NCBI RefSeq assembly: GCF_028769735.1
Contig: NC_088179.1
Span: 8,771,950-8,835,949, forward strand
From: Zonotrichia leucophrys gambelii
Lineage: Eukaryota > Chordata > Aves > Passeriformes > Passerellidae
Length of the DNA stretch: 64,000 bases
Direction: 5' to 3'
Shown: in pieces, positions 1 to 13,600 of the stretch
How the letters are laid out: every line of letters begins with the position of its first letter
How positions within the stretch are numbered: the first letter of the stretch is position 1
Notes under the pieces: model-generated
Seen by the model: the letters and a program-made list of their open reading frames with translations, nothing else
Database searches by the model: none
Told to the model about the DNA's origin: nothing
Program-made: the position numbers and the translations under genes

Positions 1-2406
1 TCCTGAATGGATCTGAACCCTCTGTAAGACAGTTTTGAATGGTAAGTTACTGTAAACTTAACCTCCTCTTATCATTCTGCAATATGTCAGATATGTTTCA
101 CAACCACAGTAAAGTTTTTGAAAACATGAGTGTATCTCAAGACCTTGTTCTTCAGGAAGTCTTTCTTTCTTAACTCATAAAAAAACCCCAAACCAACAAT
201 CTCTTCTTTCTTTCTTAACTCAGGGGAAAAACCCAAATCTGCTCCAAGGAATTTCTTTTTTGAAGCATTTTCAGGAAACAAAAACTTGCAAGATTATTAC
301 CCACCTTCCCAAACAATGAAAAAAAAAAAAAACACAAAAAGAAAAAGGGAAAACAAAACAAAAAAGAGAGAGAAGAAACTTTCAGTTGAAGAAGCGAAAA
401 TCTTGGATAATTTCTCATAGTCTTTTACTGGAATCCAATAAACACATTACCAAATTACACTGTATATTTTACTAGGCCAACTTATCTCTGTGTGTATTAG
501 AGGCACAGCAAGAAGAAAAACAACAAAAAAAAAATTAACCTCCTTTGTATAACTCAGTAGAGTTATAAAAGATCTAATTGAATAAACTACATTTGACAAG
601 AACAAATGGTGACATTTCCATTTAATGTTGTCTTTTTGGCTTCCTGACAAAGAAAAGCTTAAGGAACCATGAGTTTTGTTTCCTAAGGGCAAGTTCTTCT
701 TCTTGTATCAACTCAGCAATCAATAATAAAGTATAAGCATAACCAGTTTTAATTTATGAACTGTATTCTTTGAGTGAGTTTAATGGTTTCATCTTACGCA
801 CGTTGCTGTGTGTTTATTTTTGTTGTACTGCACAGAACTGCTTAAGGGAAAATACTGCATTAAAGCAGTAAAGCAGCCATATATGTAGGAAAGCAGAAAA
901 GGAATAATTGAGACACAGTGAAATTAACACTGTGCTGATTTCTTGTAAGCAGAAGAGCACCATTGCATTGAGGGGGAGCAAAACCCCGAACAGGGAGCTT
1001 GCACTGGTGTCATCTCTCAGCAAAAGAGCACCAGATGACCAGGCTTCCTCTTCCCTGACAATCCTTTGTCACTCCTCTTTTTCCCTCAGAGAGCAGAGCT
1101 CAGCCCTCCTGGATTTTGGTGCTGGCTTAGGTGCAGTTTTGTAGGCAGTTCCCAGTTTTGCCATGTGCCTTGTCCAGCAGGTCCCTCCAAACCAGCTCCC
1201 AGTGGAGCTGGAGTCAGCCAGGAGGGGCTACGTGTGCTGGTTTGGACTGACCTAGAAAGGGCTCACCAACAATAACACTTGCCCATAAAAACATCACTCC
1301 CATTTGTCTCTGGGAGTAAGGAGTGGACTTTATGAGCCTGGTTGTGCAGTGAATCACTGCTGTCCATTACTCACTGCTGAAATTGGACGTGACCTGCGCC
1401 TGGTGTTAGGGAGAGGGTGGCTCTTCCCACCCAGCTTTTCCCATTCCGACCTGATAAGGATTTCCACAGTGTGTATTTCTCCTGTCAGAAGCATGCTCTT
1501 TCACTATGGACTATTGATGTTAGCACAGATGGGCTTCTGGTTGCCATGCAGGTGATAATGTTCCAGTGAGTTTCAGTTAATATTAAATGGAAAGTGGCTC
1601 AATCTGCATGTCTCTCTAGAAACAACAAAGCAACCATCTTGAGGATCAATACTGATAATACTCTGAATTTGAAGCAAAAAATAAATACAGCAACAACAAA
1701 CACATATGGTGACTCCAAACTGCAGTATCATGCAACAGGAAAAGCAGGACATTTAAAAGAGAGATAATTTCTCAAAACTGTATCCTAATTAAGACCATGC
1801 ATTATCTATCAGATTTCAGATCATCTATACATAGCAAAAGCTTTACCTGCCAAATCCATATGCTGGTGTAGGTGAGCACCACGGGCAGGAGCAACACACA
1901 GAAAGAAGAGGCAGACCCAGGCCAGCTGCAGGGTAGATCATAGATGTCCCAGGAGCATTCAGGGGCTGGAAAGAGCCCTCTCACCCCTCTTTGGCAGGGG
2001 AACACAGGGCTGAGACAAGCCAACATCTGCATTATTGGATGTGGGATTTTTGTTCTTCTTGGCCTATGAAAATGAGATGAGATAAAGCAGCAGGCAAGGA
2101 GGATTAGTTTTGTAATTCTATCTCAACCCACATCATATACAACAAAGAAAAGAGATACTTGCTCACCAAGCTGCTTCAAGCAAGGATAAAGTGCTCATGA
2201 CCATGTGTGGGCTCAAGTAGCTTACAGGGAACTTACCTTTCTCAAGTTTAACTTCTTAACATGGTTATGCAGTCAGTAATTAACGGAAAACTGCATTATC
2301 TGGTATTTCCACAGCAGCCAAACTCATAACCTGCTCTGTTTTATTAGTGCCAGATTTCTTACTTCTAATTTATGGACGAAAGCCTTTCAGGAAAGTCTAG
2401 AATTAT
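1..2406. other. Gene-free sequence
   Basis: A/T-rich start with A-runs near 318-332 and 350-370, then mixed sequence. Apart from the 18-bp direct repeat, nothing recognisable is seen. Confidence 0.6.
160..222. repeat. 18-bp direct repeat with 45-bp period
   Basis: TCTTTCTTTCTTAACTCA occurs at 160-177 and 205-222, each followed by an A-rich run and CCC. This looks like a tandem duplication in A/T-rich sequence. Confidence 0.85.
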
Positions 2407-2513
2407 GGTCCCTTCCAGCCCAGAGTGGCCTGGGTTGGAAGGGACCCTAAAGACCATCCAAGTTCCAACCCCTCTGGGTTTTTACACTTTTTACTAGCCC
2501 AGGTTGCTCAAAG
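2407..2513 (-). mobile_element. CR1 LINE 3' fragment with an inverted tail copy
   Basis: The plus strand reads GGTTGGAAGGGACCCTAAAG, then a 'ccatccaagttccaaccc' segment, and ends near CCAGGTTGCTCAAAGC. This is the reverse complement of the conserved CR1 3' region that is ubiquitous in birds. Immediately before it, GGTCCCTTCCA (2407-2417) is the exact reverse complement of TGGAAGGGACC (2436-2446), so a second short piece sits in the opposite orientation. Both are decayed. Confidence 0.75.
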
Positions 2514-5500
2514 CATATGGAGAGTATATTTCTTAGCTCACTTTATATTACCAGTAGCCTGACTTCTGCTAAGTATTTAGCTAAAATAGATTTAATCAAC
2601 TCATCAAAACAGAGGATTATTTGAATCAAGACAGTTGGTTTGTCTCATAGACAAGCAGCATTCTCTTTTATTTAAACATGAGTGTGTGTAAGACTTGTTG
2701 TTTTTTTTTTTTTTAAATGCTGTGTTCTAAACAAATTTCAAGCAAGCAAAACCTACAGGAGACAGAAAAAACACCCTGTGGCTTGTTTCGATCTGAACCA
2801 AAAGAAATGCATTTTGGCCTGAGTTTGTCAATGTGCTTATCCCAATGTGCTTATCCCCCAACAATGGAAAGTCCATGTTTCATCCTAAGCTGCTCAGTAG
2901 AGGACAGCACTGAGATTGTGGACACAGGTGAAAGACAAAACATGCAAAACCACTGAACAACTGGCAGTGCTGGGGCAAACCCTGGTGCAAACCACCAGCC
3001 TTCAGGGCTGGTGCTGAGCCATGACTATTCCACCAGCCTGGATGGGCTCCTGAGGCTGGAGCCAGGCAGCCCACTCATTTCCTGAGGAGCAGGGCAGCAT
3101 CTTCATCGTCCCCATGCAAACACAAGAGAGGGATGTCACAAACTAACCTGGAATGCAGAAACAATTTGTGCATCACTTAGCAGAGGGAAGGAAAGCAGTA
3201 CATGAGTGATTGCAGTCCTCAAGGAAGGGAAAACAGAGAGCAACGTTGTGAAAGCTTAAGTAAAACACAACTGAGAGTGTTTGTGTGTTCCCTGCTCTGC
3301 AGCCTCCGCTCTCCAGTCGGCTTACGCAGGCTCACCCCTCACCACGGCACAGAGACAGGAAAAATCATCAGCTCAGCTCAATATGCCATGATTTAATACC
3401 CTAGAAATCAACTTAATTGTTAGTATTTTCTTTATAGTTTGCAGTTTCAGTTGGACCCAGCTCACTTTTTCAAAAAGATCATCACAGTTTTACCTTTTCT
3501 AGTAACTGCAAAGTTATTATGGATGCAAATGATCACATTAGAGTCGTTGCCACGGAAATAAACTGCAGTGTTACAAGCACAAAATAAAGAGCCTGCTGCA
3601 AAAGAAGATGTGGCAGCCACAGCTTCAGGGAAGTGCTTTTTTGGTAGCAAATGATGAACCAATTGCTCCAAACCTCTTGAGCTACAGGAGGAAACACAGC
3701 AGCCCCATTTTGCAACTTTACAGGACTGTGCATAATGCCTCAAGTCATTTTAGAAACAGAGTGCCACCTACCTCATGGCTTGAGGTTAGTTTTGTCGTAC
3801 CAGGAACTCATGTGGGACCTTCTGAAGGGTTCTTGCACTACAGCCTGTTCCTCCCATGCTGAAACACAATCCCAGCAGCACAGGTGCCAATAAAAACAAG
3901 CCTCTTTTGCAGTGATAATGTCATTGGTGAGCATGACTAAGGCACCTTAAGCAGACCCAGCCTTTCAGGATTTCCCCTTAAGCAGGAAGATTTCTCCACT
4001 GGCATGTCCTTTGAGCCTGTAGCCATGTGACATCACAGAAATGTATAAGGGGGCCAGAGTCTGATGGGATTTAGGGACACATTATAAAGGATGAAAGGAA
4101 AAACTCTTTAAGATCAGCTCTGCTTAGTTACTCTTGCATGGTGAAGGCAAAAAACACATGGACAAAAGAACCTCACCATCAACTAAAGCTGGATTTTGAG
4201 AAGAGCCATCTCCTGATGTTGCTCAGAGGACCCAACAGAGCACTGGGAACACCAAGCCCCCCAGACAGGCTGAGTGTGGAGGCTGCTGTGGGGGCACAGG
4301 CCAGGCACTGGGGTGAGAAGCACAGGGGTGGGTGGGTGAGGAGAGCAACTCTCAGTGCACAGAGTTCCTGGTTTGCAGCTGTGGAGTCTGACTCCAGGGC
4401 ACAGGGAGGAAGGAGCTGTTCACAGCCAGCAGTGAGTGCCTGGCATTTCCAAAGGGTGTGTCTGTGCCAGGGAGGGGACAGAGTTAGAGAGGACACAAAC
4501 CCACCGCTGTCACCACGAGCACCTTCCTTCAGTTAACACAAAGGTTTCTATAGAGACCCTCAATGTTTTATTTTCTAATCTGCTTTTCTAGCCCCAACAG
4601 AGGAATCTTGCAGTGGTCCCATCCACATCCCTGCCTTCCCTGATGCTGACCCACCCTCTCCAGCTGGGGTTCTGCCTTGCCTGCTGCAAGCCACTGGCCC
4701 TGGCAGCTGCCTGTGCCCAGCCTGCACGGTGCTGGGCTGCTGTTCAGCCCCACAGGCACCCTCCTGCAGAAAAGCAGCCTCCTGGGAGGCACAGGGGCAG
4801 ACCTGGCTCCTGCAACACCCAGAGGCTGTGCTGGCACTGCCAGAGCCCACCCGCTGCCCACGCTGTGTGCACACAAACTCTGCTGTGCCAGGCTCTGGCA
4901 GACTCATGCCACAAACATCAATTAGCTCTGTGAAGTTAAATAAACAAACAGAAAGGAGATTAAAACTGATTAACTGAAGGGCAGGAAACATGAGAAGCTG
5001 GTTTGCTAGAAAGAAAAGCTCTTGTGCTGAGATCTCCAGTAATTAGCAGCAACAAGACCTACAGAAATTTATGAGGTAAAAAAAAAATCCATGAACCCTT
5101 CCTGTTTAAATGTTCTCCTTGCACATGTTTTGCTTGGAAGGCTAACTTAAAACACAAACACAGACTGGGTCTCAAATATGGAATAGAGAGTCATGTTCTG
5201 CAGCAGTCATATACTTGGATTGCAAAGCAAATGAATGTGCATCGATGCAAGTCCTTTTTTTCTCCTGCAAATTATGTATTTTATTAACAACTATCACACT
5301 GACGGCTCTATCCCTCCCTCCAAGCACCTGGAAGGCAATTTGGTTACTGCTGGCAAATGCTGGAAGTGCTCCTTGGAGCACTGGAAAGCCCCTGGAGAGC
5401 CAAAGGCCTTTGTCAGGAGTGACCAGTGAGATTCAACAATAATTCAGTAATTCCAGCTCAGCAATGGCCTGTGTGAGCTGTTTGCAGTGTGCAGTGGAGC

Positions 5501-8500
5501 TGCTGTTGATTATGCAGGAGCGTACCTGCTTTCATCAGGCTCAGCAGTGTCCTCCCCCTGCTCCTGGAGCAGCACAGTCAGGTAATGAAACCCCCAGGCA
5601 GGGCTGGAACCTTGACCTGGATTTCAATGGCACTTCAAGCTGTATTTATGCATCTTCAGCATGGCTGTGTTTACTCTCTTAAATAGCAGATTTAAAATTA
5701 AAGAGAGCCCTGCAGATCCATGTCTGCTTTGCTGTCCTGGCTTTGCCTTGCTCTGTTGGATAACTCAGAAGACAACTTGAATCAAGACTGAGACTTGCTC
5801 CAATTGGTTGCAAACCTCAGCATACACTCAGAAAAGCAGCATGAGCAGGGCACAGTAATTTCCATGGGAAGGGAGGTGGCAGGTCTGATCCTGGCTGAGA
5901 GCATGGAGCTCATTAGCATGCAGTTATTATCCTGCATTCTGGTGTGTCCCCAGTGCAATTACAGCTCCAGGATGCAGCTCTCTGCACATGGCTGAGGATA
6001 GTGATTACACTCCAATACAAAGGGGAAGGAAAGAACTAAAATACTACTCTATTTCCCTGACAGCAAATGGCAAAAAACTCAAGGTAAAGCTGTGTATCAA
6101 TGTGAAGTAACATAAAGAAGCAGAGCTCTGTGGCCTGGTAGCTCTGGAGAGCCCATCAGCGACATTGCTGGGGTGTCCTGCCCCCTTTCCAGGGCAGGCT
6201 AGCCCTTGGGTGTTTGGAGCTGGCTTCCAGAAATCACCAGCATCAGTCAGACACTTCCCAGTCAGGATGAGGCCACTGCAGAGGATTCTGAAAAACCTTC
6301 AAGCACAGGACAGCCCTTCTTCCCCTTCGAAAAACAACCAACCACACATGTGGGGAAGGACCCACAGCCTGACCACGTTCCATTACAGCATGTGGTGGTT
6401 ATTGCTGCTGGGGAGGTTTTACCACCCAGTAATATCTTGTGGGAAATGAGCAGAGCAGGGGGCTCCTACATTTCCTTTGCTAATTTGCCACTTTTGCAAG
6501 TGTGGGGCCCTTTTACCAGGTTACAGCCACAGCCACAGGAAGAGCTGTTTGACTCCTTGAGCAGTGCTTAAAAACCTGCCTGTGGACAAGCTGGAGGTCC
6601 CTGGGAGCTGGGGCTGCTCCAGGGCTGAGTGAATGTGGGTATCAATGTTCTTTGGAGCCTGCTGCAGCCTTGTTCACATTAAAAAGCAAATGAGTGGGTG
6701 TATATTAAATATACACAATTAAAGTGGTGTATATTTATATTTTTGTCTAAAAAGAGCTCTCCCACAATCCCACTCCATTTATTTCAGCAGAGAGCTGAAC
6801 TGCCATTAATTTACAGCCACCAGAAGAGAGAAAAAATTAGAACATTTGACTTCTTTAAATAAATATTTTCTATTTTAGTGCCCAACACTGTGCACTTCCT
6901 CCACAACCCAGGCAAAAGGTAGCAGAGAAGGTTGACAATGCTTGCAACAGTAAAACACATTTTGAGAAATCCCTGTCAATGGAGCTTTCCAGCATCCACC
7001 CTCATGGTGACACCAGTGGGAGGCTCAGGTCCCACAGGTGTACATGAGAACTGGGCAAGAGCTCTGCCCTTCTCAGCCCAGCAGTTTGCACTCACAATGA
7101 TCTCACTGAGGAAAAAACCAGCAGGGCTGAGAGGTGGGAAAGAGTGGCAAAATCAAAGCTCTTCCTGCATTTGGAGTCAGGCAGGGCTGGAGGAGGTTTT
7201 AAGATGGAGAAGGGAATCCAAGTCAGGTTTGAATGCATGGGAAGCAGGAGGCAAAGTCTGAAGTTCCTTCTCACCTCTGGCTCTGTGTTTGTGAGGCACA
7301 GCTCTTCCCCAGGCTGCTCTTTGTGCACACTCATGGAGAACTCACTGAGCTCAGCTTAGCTCTGTGCTGTGCCCAGCACTAATCCTGGAATAAAGCCCTG
7401 CTCTGCCTTATGCAAAGTGAGAGAATGAGTGTTCAGCTGAGCGGGAGGTGCTGCTCCCACCCTGCCCTGGGCTGCACCCTCAAAGAAGCCCCTTGGCCTC
7501 AGCAGGCCAGACTCTGCTTTCATTTGGCCAAAAGCCACCCCACAAAATGCTTTAGAGTGACACAGGGAGAGTGAGGGGAGCCAGCCCACCCTGCTCTACA
7601 CAACAGCTCTGCCAGCCTGTGCAAAGCCCAAAGCTCCTCCTGCTGTGGGACAGGCTGTGAGCCCTTGGTGGAGCAGCCTCCTCTCCTCCTGGGCACGCCG
7701 CTCCACAGCCAGGCTCAGTCCAGCAGCCAGGCTGACTGACACTGGCCAGGAGGAGCAGGGCTCTGTCCAACTGCCCCCAGAGGGGATATTTGGGCAGTGG
7801 TCCCCATAACAGGAGTTTTACCTTTCTGCTGTCCTGCAGAGCTTGTGAAAGCCAGGCACTGCCTGGCACAGCGCTGCTGCAGCAGCTGGGGCCATTCTGC
7901 TCTGGCCCTTCTCCCCACAGACACATTGATGAGATCACCTCTGCCCCAAGCCCATTGCTGGCCCTGCCTGTGCAGCCCAAACACCCAAACACCGCCCTGC
8001 TGTTGCAGTCAGGGCTGTCACTAACCCTTCTGCAGGATGAAGTCCCTGTCTCTGAAGCACTGCATCAGTGGCCTCTTCTGTTCATTGTTAATCTCCAGAG
8101 CATGACTGCACAATGATACAGTTGGTTAAAGGAGGAAATCCATTTTTCCAGCCACCCTGATGGCACACTCATGCTCTGCTGTGATTTGGCCTTACCTCAC
8201 TGGTGTGACTTGCTGGTGGGGCTGTTTGCTGTGTCACCCACCCTGTCCCATGCCTCAGCTCCAGTTTGCTCCTCTGCTCCTCCATATGGCTCAAACGAGG
8301 GCCCTGATGCTGATTAAAAAGAACTTTAAAATAGATCTGGTTGAATTTACATCTTCAAAGGTCTCTGAGAAACGTTAATCTGTATTTTGGAAAAAAAAAT
8401 AATTAAGAAGTACATTTTTGAAACAGCTCCTGTTTCAGCATATGTGATAAAAGGTGAGGAAATGGGACTGGAGAGATGAGTGAGGTGTGGGAACCCATTT

Positions 8501-8640
8501 TCCCTGGCTGGGGCAGGCACTGGGGGCTCAGGCATCTGTCCAGGCTTGGCCCTGCCTGCTGACCATGGGCAAGTCCAGGTGTGTGGGAAAACACAGGATA
8601 AAAGTGAATTACAGGATGTGGGATGTGCCATCAGAGCACC
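2514..8640. other. Gene-free sequence
   Basis: GC-rich unique-looking sequence with long overlapping open frames on both strands near 4.1-5.0 and 7.1-8.1 kb, typical of low-stop GC-rich DNA. A small inverted repeat GTGTATAT/ATATACAC lies near 6,700. No gene is recognised. Confidence 0.6.
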
Positions 8641-8840
8641 ATGGCAGCACAGAGCAGCATGTGGTGACACGGAGAGGGACATGGTGGCACAGACAGGGAC
8701 ACGGCGGCACAGAGCAGCATGTGGTGACACGGAGAGGGACACGGTGGCACAGAGCAGCACATGGTGGCACAGACAGGGACATGGTGGCACAGAGCAGCAC
8801 ATGGTGGCACAGACAGGGACACAGTGGCACAGAGCAGCTT
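8641..8840. repeat. Minisatellite, ten 20-bp units
   Basis: Ten consecutive 20-bp units fill exactly 200 bp without an indel. Two types are interspersed, ATGGTGGCACAGACAGGGAC and A(T/C)GGTGGCACAGAGCAGCAC, with a GTGGTGACACGGAGAGGGAC variant, giving a partial 40-bp higher-order period. The array keeps several frames open on both strands, which explains the overlapping long open frames around it; none is considered a gene. Confidence 0.95.
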
Positions 8841-10585
8841 GTCCCAGCAAGTCCACTGCTGGGGACTCAGCCTGCCCATCAGAGCTGCCTGAGAAAAGCA
8901 ATATGAATGAGCACAAAGTACCAACCAGCAGCACTTTGCAGGTGCCCCAAAGGTGATACAGGTTTCTTTTATGCTCTCCTAAATTAGATTCATGGGAATT
9001 CATGTGGCAATGCCAATACTGCAGGCTCAGGAGCACTACATCATCCTTTATGGGCACATTAATGTGGGTTTCAGTCTCTGTCACATTTAGTATCAGCAAT
9101 TATTTCACACACAGCTGTAGATCAGCTCCCTTTTGATCACAATCTGCCACCCTTTCCCACCATTCAAATTTACAGCAACATTAATAGTTCAAAAGTAATA
9201 GTGTTTACTGTGTACTGGGTTTCAATAAATGAGGGGGGAGCAACCCTTCCTGAACAAAGACTCCAGAAAGCACCAAAGATGAACTGAATGTAAGCTTTTC
9301 ACCCCCATTAACACATCCTTGTCTATTGGCAGAAAGTTTCCATTGCAGCTGTGAGAAAATAATTCCATGGATTATGTCACATCAATTCAAAGTGAAATTC
9401 AAAGCCAAAGAGAAAGCAGAAAAGTATTCCCTGTGTTCTTACAGAAAATATCACTGCTTCAATTAGGTGCTACAGATGCTTGGGGTAAACATATTTTCCA
9501 CTGTTTTTCTTAGAACCATACCCACTTAAATCTCCAATATTCTTCTGCATGTTCATTTCTCATCCCAGTTTAATACCACGCCTCTGGGTGTTAGTGGTTA
9601 AGGGGATGCTGCCAAGCAATGGAAGCCAAGGAAAGCTGGGATAAGAAGGGAAAATATGGCCTTTGTATAGTAAATAAACTTTTCAGCCTTAATGTAATGG
9701 CTGCTGTCAGCATAACTCAGAGGGGAAAAATAATAACCCAGTGCCAGTTGTACTTTTCAGTTCTTGTTCCATGTGAATGTCCAGTTCTCCAGCTTTGAAT
9801 CTGCTCCCAATCCAATGGAAATAATGCACAAAACTGAGCATTCCAGCCTCTAATAAATCTCATCTTTGTGCAGAATCCCTGGGATTCAGAACAAAACCAA
9901 AAGACTTCTCAATATGTCAGTAAACACCATCCCTCCGGTAAAATCTCAAATTGTAGGAAATCTATATATCCTTTTGACGTAAGAATAAGGTTGGAATTGA
10001 AGCACTGAGTAATTACTATATATGAACTGCACATGAATACATGTCACACATCCATGGCTCTCTTCAAAACAACAACCACATTTTGCAGCCTTGTTGCATC
10101 CAAAATATGAACGCTCTGAAGATACAAACCTCCTCTCCCACCAAAATGCCTTACAGAAAATTTTCACCCCAAGTTACTGGTGTGTGTATCCTTCCCTTGC
10201 AGAAGCAGAGGAGAAGAGGGGAAGCAATCTCTGTTTATAGGTGTTAAACTGCAGCTTACTTTAGAGCTAAAACATCCTGGCAGATGGTACCCAGCATCTG
10301 GGAGAATGCAAATGCCCAGATATAAAATTTGTTTTCTTTATTCCTCTTTATTGGGACTCCATTTGGTTACAGTGTATTGTGCTAAGATCTATTTCCTATG
10401 CTTGTCTCTTAAATTTCAATCTCAAAGCAACGTTTATAAACATTACAACCTATCAGTTATTGCTCTAGTGCAGAATCACTAATCTGAATTCAGATCAGCC
10501 ACAGTGTGCATAAATATGTCACATAAAAATACATCTAACAACACTTTCCCAAACAAACATCTAAGATTTTTTTTCTTTTAAAGAG
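8841..10585. other. AT-rich gene-free sequence
   Basis: AT-rich, without recognisable repeats. It ends at the exon-like segment at 10.6 kb. No gene is recognised. Confidence 0.55.
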
Positions 10586-10663
10586 ATGGCTGAGGAAGAA
10601 GAAAAAATAGATTACATTAGCATACCTCATGAAAACAAATGGTTTGACCTTGTAGGAATAAAG
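10586..10663 (+). other. Unassigned exon-like segment, 26 codons
   Basis: A long pyrimidine tract ending TTTTCTTTTAAAG precedes AG-ATG. The open frame starts MAEEEEKIDYISIPHENKWF, runs 26 codons in total and meets a donor-like AAG|GTAGGA. Without splicing the frame stops eight codons later. The composition (acidic start, then Tyr, His, Trp, Phe, Asp) looks protein-like, not like translated repeat. I do not recognise the protein and found no convincing partner exon downstream. It could be the first coding exon of an unannotated plus-strand gene, a decayed exon or chance. Confidence 0.25.
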
Positions 10664-13600
10664 GTAGGAACAGCTGCATTAGTCAAGTAAAACCCCCTAA
10701 AATGATAAAGGCTGGCTGTTTGGGGGCAAGAACCATCTCTGCCCTTCCCTGTAATTAGCTGTGGGTAAGTGGGAAATCTGGGTTTACCTGCTCTGAGTGC
10801 TGCTGCAGCTCCCCCAGCCCCCAGGGATGCCATGCAGATTTTGCTTTTCATCAGTGGTGCTGGAAAACCACAGGACCTCTTTGTGCAGGATAGCAAGTCA
10901 AGGCTGCTCCCAGCTGAATACTGCAGGAGAAAACAACACTCAAATAAGACAGCTTCCTCCCAGCCCCAGCGCCTTGCTAAGAACCTTCTGTGCCAACTTT
11001 CCTGGGGCTAAGGGGAGTGAGCAACTCTATTTTGCTTCCAAATTAGCAGCTAAGGGTATCGAGGGCTATCTGCAACAGCTGTACACCTGAAAAACCTAAA
11101 AAATACTCCCACCAGAGGCCTGGGAGTAAGAGACCTGGAGACACATCTTTTAAAGGTTGGATCTCTCCTTAGCATTGCTCTCTTCTCCTGCCATAAACAC
11201 AAGTGAGAGCAGACAGGCGACAGGAGGATGCTGCTAAACACAGCCTGCTGCAAAACCTGCAGACAATCCAGCTGTTACCAGAAATGTAGGTGGAATGGGA
11301 ATATTTTCTTCAAAATAAAGTAAAATCTATCCTAACAGCTTATTTCCACAGCCCAATCCTCTCTGTGGTGCATCAGCTCCAGCCCCTTCCCTCCCTCAGT
11401 GCCACATCCCTGTCCCAAGGTCTCTGTGAGGAGCAGCGCCACTGCTGTGCACAGGCTGTCCCCTGCACAGGTTACAGGTTTCTCTCATGCACCTGAGGGC
11501 CTTTCCTCCCCTTCTCCTGCCTGTCTGGCCCAGCTGCCTGCCCCTGCCTCTCCCCTGCTCCGGCCAATCCCCAGCTGCAGCTTTCAGATCTGGGTGGCAA
11601 TGCCAGTCCCACACAGACTCATGAGAACTCTTACCCATTCCAAAGCATCTGGAAATCAAGGTGCTGCACTATTTGTCTAATTCTGAGCACCTCAGTTACT
11701 GACTCAGTTATTTCCTTATTGCTGCCCTTGGTAACAGCTGCAGATTTCCTTCCTGCCCCTCATAATGGGTTCTCTGCTCCCACAGTGGCATCTCTCTTGC
11801 CCATTGTCAGCTCCAACACTGCGCTGGGGATGCCCAGCACCAGGCACAGAGACCCTGGCCCGTGTGGAGGAGGAATCTGCAGCCCCCCAGGTGCTCCCTT
11901 GGGGCTGTCTCGGGGGTTTTGCTGTTCCCAAAGGTATCACAACCTGCAATAAGCTAAAAGAGGGGTTTTTTCACTCCATACCCACAATTACTCTGCAGTG
12001 AGGTCAGGTGTTGTCCAAAAATTTTCCCTTATCTCTGGCCAAAGTAAATAGTTGCATGCATGGAAAAGAGAAGAGAGAAACTCCTTTTTGCAAATGTTAG
12101 CATGGTCTGCAAGAAATTCATAGGCTGACAAGATAAAATGAGAGTGTGCTTTTAATAGCAAAAATATGTTTTCTTTGGCCTGAATGCAACCCAGGGTTTT
12201 CCAGTGTTTCAGTGATATTAATTATTTAACAGGCACAAAAAGAGACCTGAGGAAATTATTCCTTCTTCCTCCTATTCAGTGTAAGGGCACAGCCAACCCT
12301 GGGTCTGGGACCACTGAGGAATTTTTCATCTGTTCTGAAAACATTATTCCTAATTTTCCCTTCATTTCCTTCCTGCTAATGACATCCTTGTGCACAAAGC
12401 CTTGGAGTTGATCCATGCTCTGGGTGAGCCCAGTCTGAAGCCCATTGCCTGAAGACAAGCACTGACCCTCAGAGCTGCAGCTGGAGCCCACCAGAACCTG
12501 ATGCCACAAGTTTCAGTTCTTTATCTGGTGTCAGGAGGGAGGTGTGGGGTAGAACTGCTCCCTTCCCAGTACCAGGTAAATGCCTGGAAGGTGCCACAAG
12601 CACCAATGTCCATTGGGAATGATCTCCATCCCTGCTGTGTGCCCACACCCCAGCCCCTGGTGCCCATGGCTGCTCATCCTCTCACACCTCTGGCCCTGCT
12701 AATTAGCAATACAGGCAATTAATCTCCTGCCTAAACTAACAGCAGATTCTTCCTGTCATGGCACAGGAACTGCTCTCAGGGATTGTCCTGGGAGATTATC
12801 AGCTGTAACAATTTCCAGAAGCCAGTGAGTGTACAGGCAGTTCCCAGGGCAGATGATTCAGTGGATTCATCTTGTGTTTTGTTCTCAGCCCTGACACCAG
12901 AGCCCCCAGAAGAACCTTTTGCCCCACAATTTCCTGGCTTTACACCTGGCACGAGACAGACACACTGGGAACACACAGGGGAGTCACTGCACAGGGCAGG
13001 GAGCAGCACCCCTGAACAAACACCAACAGCAAACTGATGTAAACAGGATTTTACCATCACCACCATAAGCCCTGTGGATATTTGCTGACTGTGAAATTTA
13101 ATGCTGGCTGCATTTTTTTCACAAGAGTCTTCACAAGCTGGGACTACTTTAACTCAATTCAAGAAACCAAAACCAAAACCCAAATGGTCAGAAATCATTC
13201 AGATGAGTCTTTTCTTATTCTCATTTCTCAGGCTGGGTTGAATAAGATTTTCTCCACACATAACTAGGATGGAAAAAATGTAGATTTGGGGAGGAGCCCT
13301 TAGATAAAGCTAAGATGTACTGCAAAAGACGGACTTTGCAAGGGAAAGGAGCGGAAGTAGGGCTGAATAATACAGGCAAAAGGGACAGGTTCCTCATCTA
13401 TCCCATGATTTTATAGGATGCTGTAAGTGAAGTTAGTTTTAAGAGCTGTCTGCAGCTGGTCTTCCTGAGGAATTTTCAAGAGAAATCAGTAGGGCTTCAA
13501 CTTGATGTTAACCCTCTATATGGGAACTTCATTTCTATTCATCCCTCCAAGTGGAATATGAGTGGGTGATGCTGGGGTCTTCTTTCCAGCCACTGGATCA

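Noticed and set aside
4138..4991. Several overlapping open frames of 80-138 codons on both strands
   Set aside because: GC-rich DNA with few stop codons; no family resemblance, no splice support, and frames open on both strands at once.
8347..9099. A 250-codon minus-strand frame rich in Cys, Val, Pro and His, and its plus-strand partners
   Set aside because: Most of it is translation of the 20-bp minisatellite; the repeat alone keeps the frames open.
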